Translations under genes and position numbers: made by a program
Assembly (NCBI GenBank): GCA_046757645.1
Contig: JBHHYS010000006.1
Location: forward strand, 1 to 48,812
Source of the DNA: JBHHYS01 sp046757645
GTDB taxonomy: Bacteria > Acidobacteriota > Terriglobia > Acidiferrales > 2-02-FULL-67-57
DNA: 48,812 nt
Direction of reading: 5' to 3'
The notes under the pieces: generated by a model
Told to the model about the DNA's origin: nothing
The model's database searches: none
What the model saw: only the letters and a program-made list of their open reading frames with translations
Shown: positions 47,584 through 48,812 of the stretch, one piece after another
Layout: every line of letters starts with the position of its first letter
Position numbering within the stretch: the stretch's first letter is position 1

Positions 47584-48812
47584 ATGCGGTTTACCCGCTA
47601 CTCCCGCTACACCGGCACCCCGGCCGACGCGGTGGACATTGACGAGCTGCTCTCCCAGCTCGCCGACTTCCTGCTCCAGAGCGGTTTCCAGTCGCAGTAT
47701 TACGGTTTCTATGAGATGGATTTCGAGCAAACCTTGGAGCGCCTCCGGCAGGCCATCCTGGAAGCGCTGGAGGCGAACCAAATGCTGCCGCCCCAGTTGC
47801 GCGAGGCGATGGAGAAAGACCCCGAGCGCGCCGATGAACTCCTGAACGAATTCCTGCAAAACCTGATCGAGCGCCTGGCCGAGGAAGGACACATCCGCGT
47901 GGACCCGCCGCCTCCGCCCGCCCCCCAGTCCGGGCGCGTCGATGAGAACGCCGCTCCCGGGCAAACCCGCTTCGAGCTGACCGATAAGGGGCTCGACTTT
48001 CTGGGCTACCGGCAGTTGAGGGACCTGCTGGGCTCGCTGGGCAAGTCCAGCTTCGGGCGCCATGACACCAAAGAGCTGGCCACCGGCGTGGAAGTGGCCG
48101 GGGCATCTAAAACCTATGAGTTCGGCGACCACTTGAACCTGGACATCACCGCCACCCTGGGCAGCAGCATCAAACGCCGCCTCGCCAGCGGCCACCGCGG
48201 CCCGCTCTTCCCGCTCGACCTCGACTACTCCGATCTCCAGGTGCACCAGTCGGAGTACCAAAGCTCCTGCGCCACCGTGCTCATGCTCGACTGTAGCCAC
48301 AGCATGATCCTCTACGGCGAAGACCGCTTCACCCCCGCCAAGAAGGTGGCGCTGGCCCTCACCCACCTCATCCGCAACCAGTATCCGGGGGACTCGCTGC
48401 ACCTGGTGCTCTTCCACGACTCGGCCGAGTCGCTCCCCCTGCCCCAACTGGCGCGCGTGCAGGTCGGGCCGTACTACACCAATACCCGCGAAGGCCTGCG
48501 CTTGGCCCGCCGGCTGCTCCAGTACGAAAACAAAGACATGCGGCAGATCATTATGATTACCGACGGGAAACCCTCGGCCTTGACCCTGGAGGACGGCCGA
48601 ATCTACAAGAACGCCTTCGGACTTGATCCGCTGGTGGTGAGCGAAACCCTGAAGGAGGTGAGGCGCTGCCGCCGCTCCGGCATCCTCATCAACACCTTTA
48701 TGCTGGCCAGCGACTATAGCCTCGTCCACTTCGTCCATCAGGTGTGTGAGATCGGGCGCGGCAAGGCCTACTTCACCACCCCGCACACTCTGGGCGAGTA
48801 TCTCTTGCTCGA
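47584..48812 (+). CDS. von Willebrand factor A-domain protein, partial at right edge
   Basis: Open frame from ATG 47584 to the end of the window (409 complete codons, no stop). The N-terminal half is helical and acidic with a Pro-rich linker (about 115-125). The VWA domain starts around SSCATVLMLDCSHSM, with a MIDAS-like D236-C-S-H-S, and includes QIIMITDGKPSA and INTFMLASDYSLVHFVHQVC. It starts 8 bp after the AAA+ gene stop and is the expected partner of that ATPase. The C-terminus is outside the window, though the domain appears nearly complete. Confidence 0.92.
   Translation, partial: MRFTRYSRYTGTPADAVDIDELLSQLADFLLQSGFQSQYYGFYEMDFEQTLERLRQAILEALEANQMLPPQLREAMEKDPERADELLNEFLQNLIERLAEEGHIRVDPPPPPAPQSGRVDENAAPGQTRFELTDKGLDFLGYRQLRDLLGSLGKSSFGRHDTKELATGVEVAGASKTYEFGDHLNLDITATLGSSIKRRLASGHRGPLFPLDLDYSDLQVHQSEYQSSCATVLMLDCSHSMILYGEDRFTPAKKVALALTHLIRNQYPGDSLHLVLFHDSAESLPLPQLARVQVGPYYTNTREGLRLARRLLQYENKDMRQIIMITDGKPSALTLEDGRIYKNAFGLDPLVVSETLKEVRRCRRSGILINTFMLASDYSLVHFVHQVCEIGRGKAYFTTPHTLGEYLLL

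Overview
The window is a GC-rich chromosomal segment of a bacterium that is most likely a member of the Acidobacteriota. This is inferred from gene content and repeats, not from a marker gene. The pointers are a soluble Ser/Thr kinase fused to a TolB-like domain and TPRs, a BshB1-type deacetylase (bacillithiol), a tandem pair of DUF507 genes, a phosphofructokinase with pyrophosphate-type motifs, many small VOC/DinB/signal-peptide proteins, and dispersed palindromic repeats of the kinds CGGCTTTAGCCG and CTTGCCCTGAGCG.

Layout. 1-642: the edge of a more A+T-rich segment carrying a truncated proteasome-family Ntn-hydrolase on the minus strand. 0.7-4.6 kb: XdhC, cupin, VOC, a MocA-like nucleotidyltransferase with an in-frame repeat insertion, a DUF1232 protein and a small hypothetical. 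4.6-8.2 kb (minus strand): VOC protein, kinase-TolB-TPR protein, NifU-like scaffold. 8.4-14.2 kb (plus strand): radical SAM, GAF, thioredoxin-like, M24 peptidase, MFS. 14.3-26.9 kb: mixed housekeeping (DksA/TraR-type zinc finger, two paralogous membrane proteins, SDR, glutaredoxin, BshB1, DedA, M48 peptidase, two DUF507 proteins, APC permease, phosphofructokinase, cytochrome c peroxidase, DinB). 26.9-33.1 kb (minus strand): secreted protein, cytochrome c, two receiver proteins, and a sigma-54 activator with its histidine kinase. 33.2-39.4 kb: a divergent redox operon. 39.7-42.1 kb: VOC proteins, a secreted protein and a PilZ-like protein. 42.2-48.8 kb: tRNA-Asp, tRNA-Val, thioesterase, SDR, methyltransferase, and an AAA ATPase/VWA pair that runs off the right edge.

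The most interesting part is 28.6-39.4 kb. A histidine kinase whose extracytoplasmic domain holds a CxxCH (heme c-type) motif sits beside an NtrC-family regulator. I read sigma-54 (-24/-12) promoter matches in front of three nearby transcription units: the kinase operon, the divergent redox operon, and the receiver/TonB-like operon. Shared GGACAAATTGTCC-like inverted repeats upstream are candidate activator sites. The divergent operon encodes a small zinc-ribbon-like protein, NuoE-, NuoF- and HoxU/NuoG-like subunits, and a glutamate-synthase-like FMN protein. This looks like a soluble NAD(P)H/ferredoxin-linked, possibly electron-bifurcating, complex with a GltS-like catalytic partner. Pieces of a glutamate dehydrogenase gene flank it (5' end at 34343, 3' end at 39192), and its first two genes have a decayed partial duplicate.

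A second theme is short duplications of gene 3' ends separated by repeats or an extra gene (NifU-like, DedA, VOC), and repeat units lying inside coding sequence (MocA-like, thioesterase). Antisense and out-of-frame ORFs are abundant because of the high GC content and are not listed.
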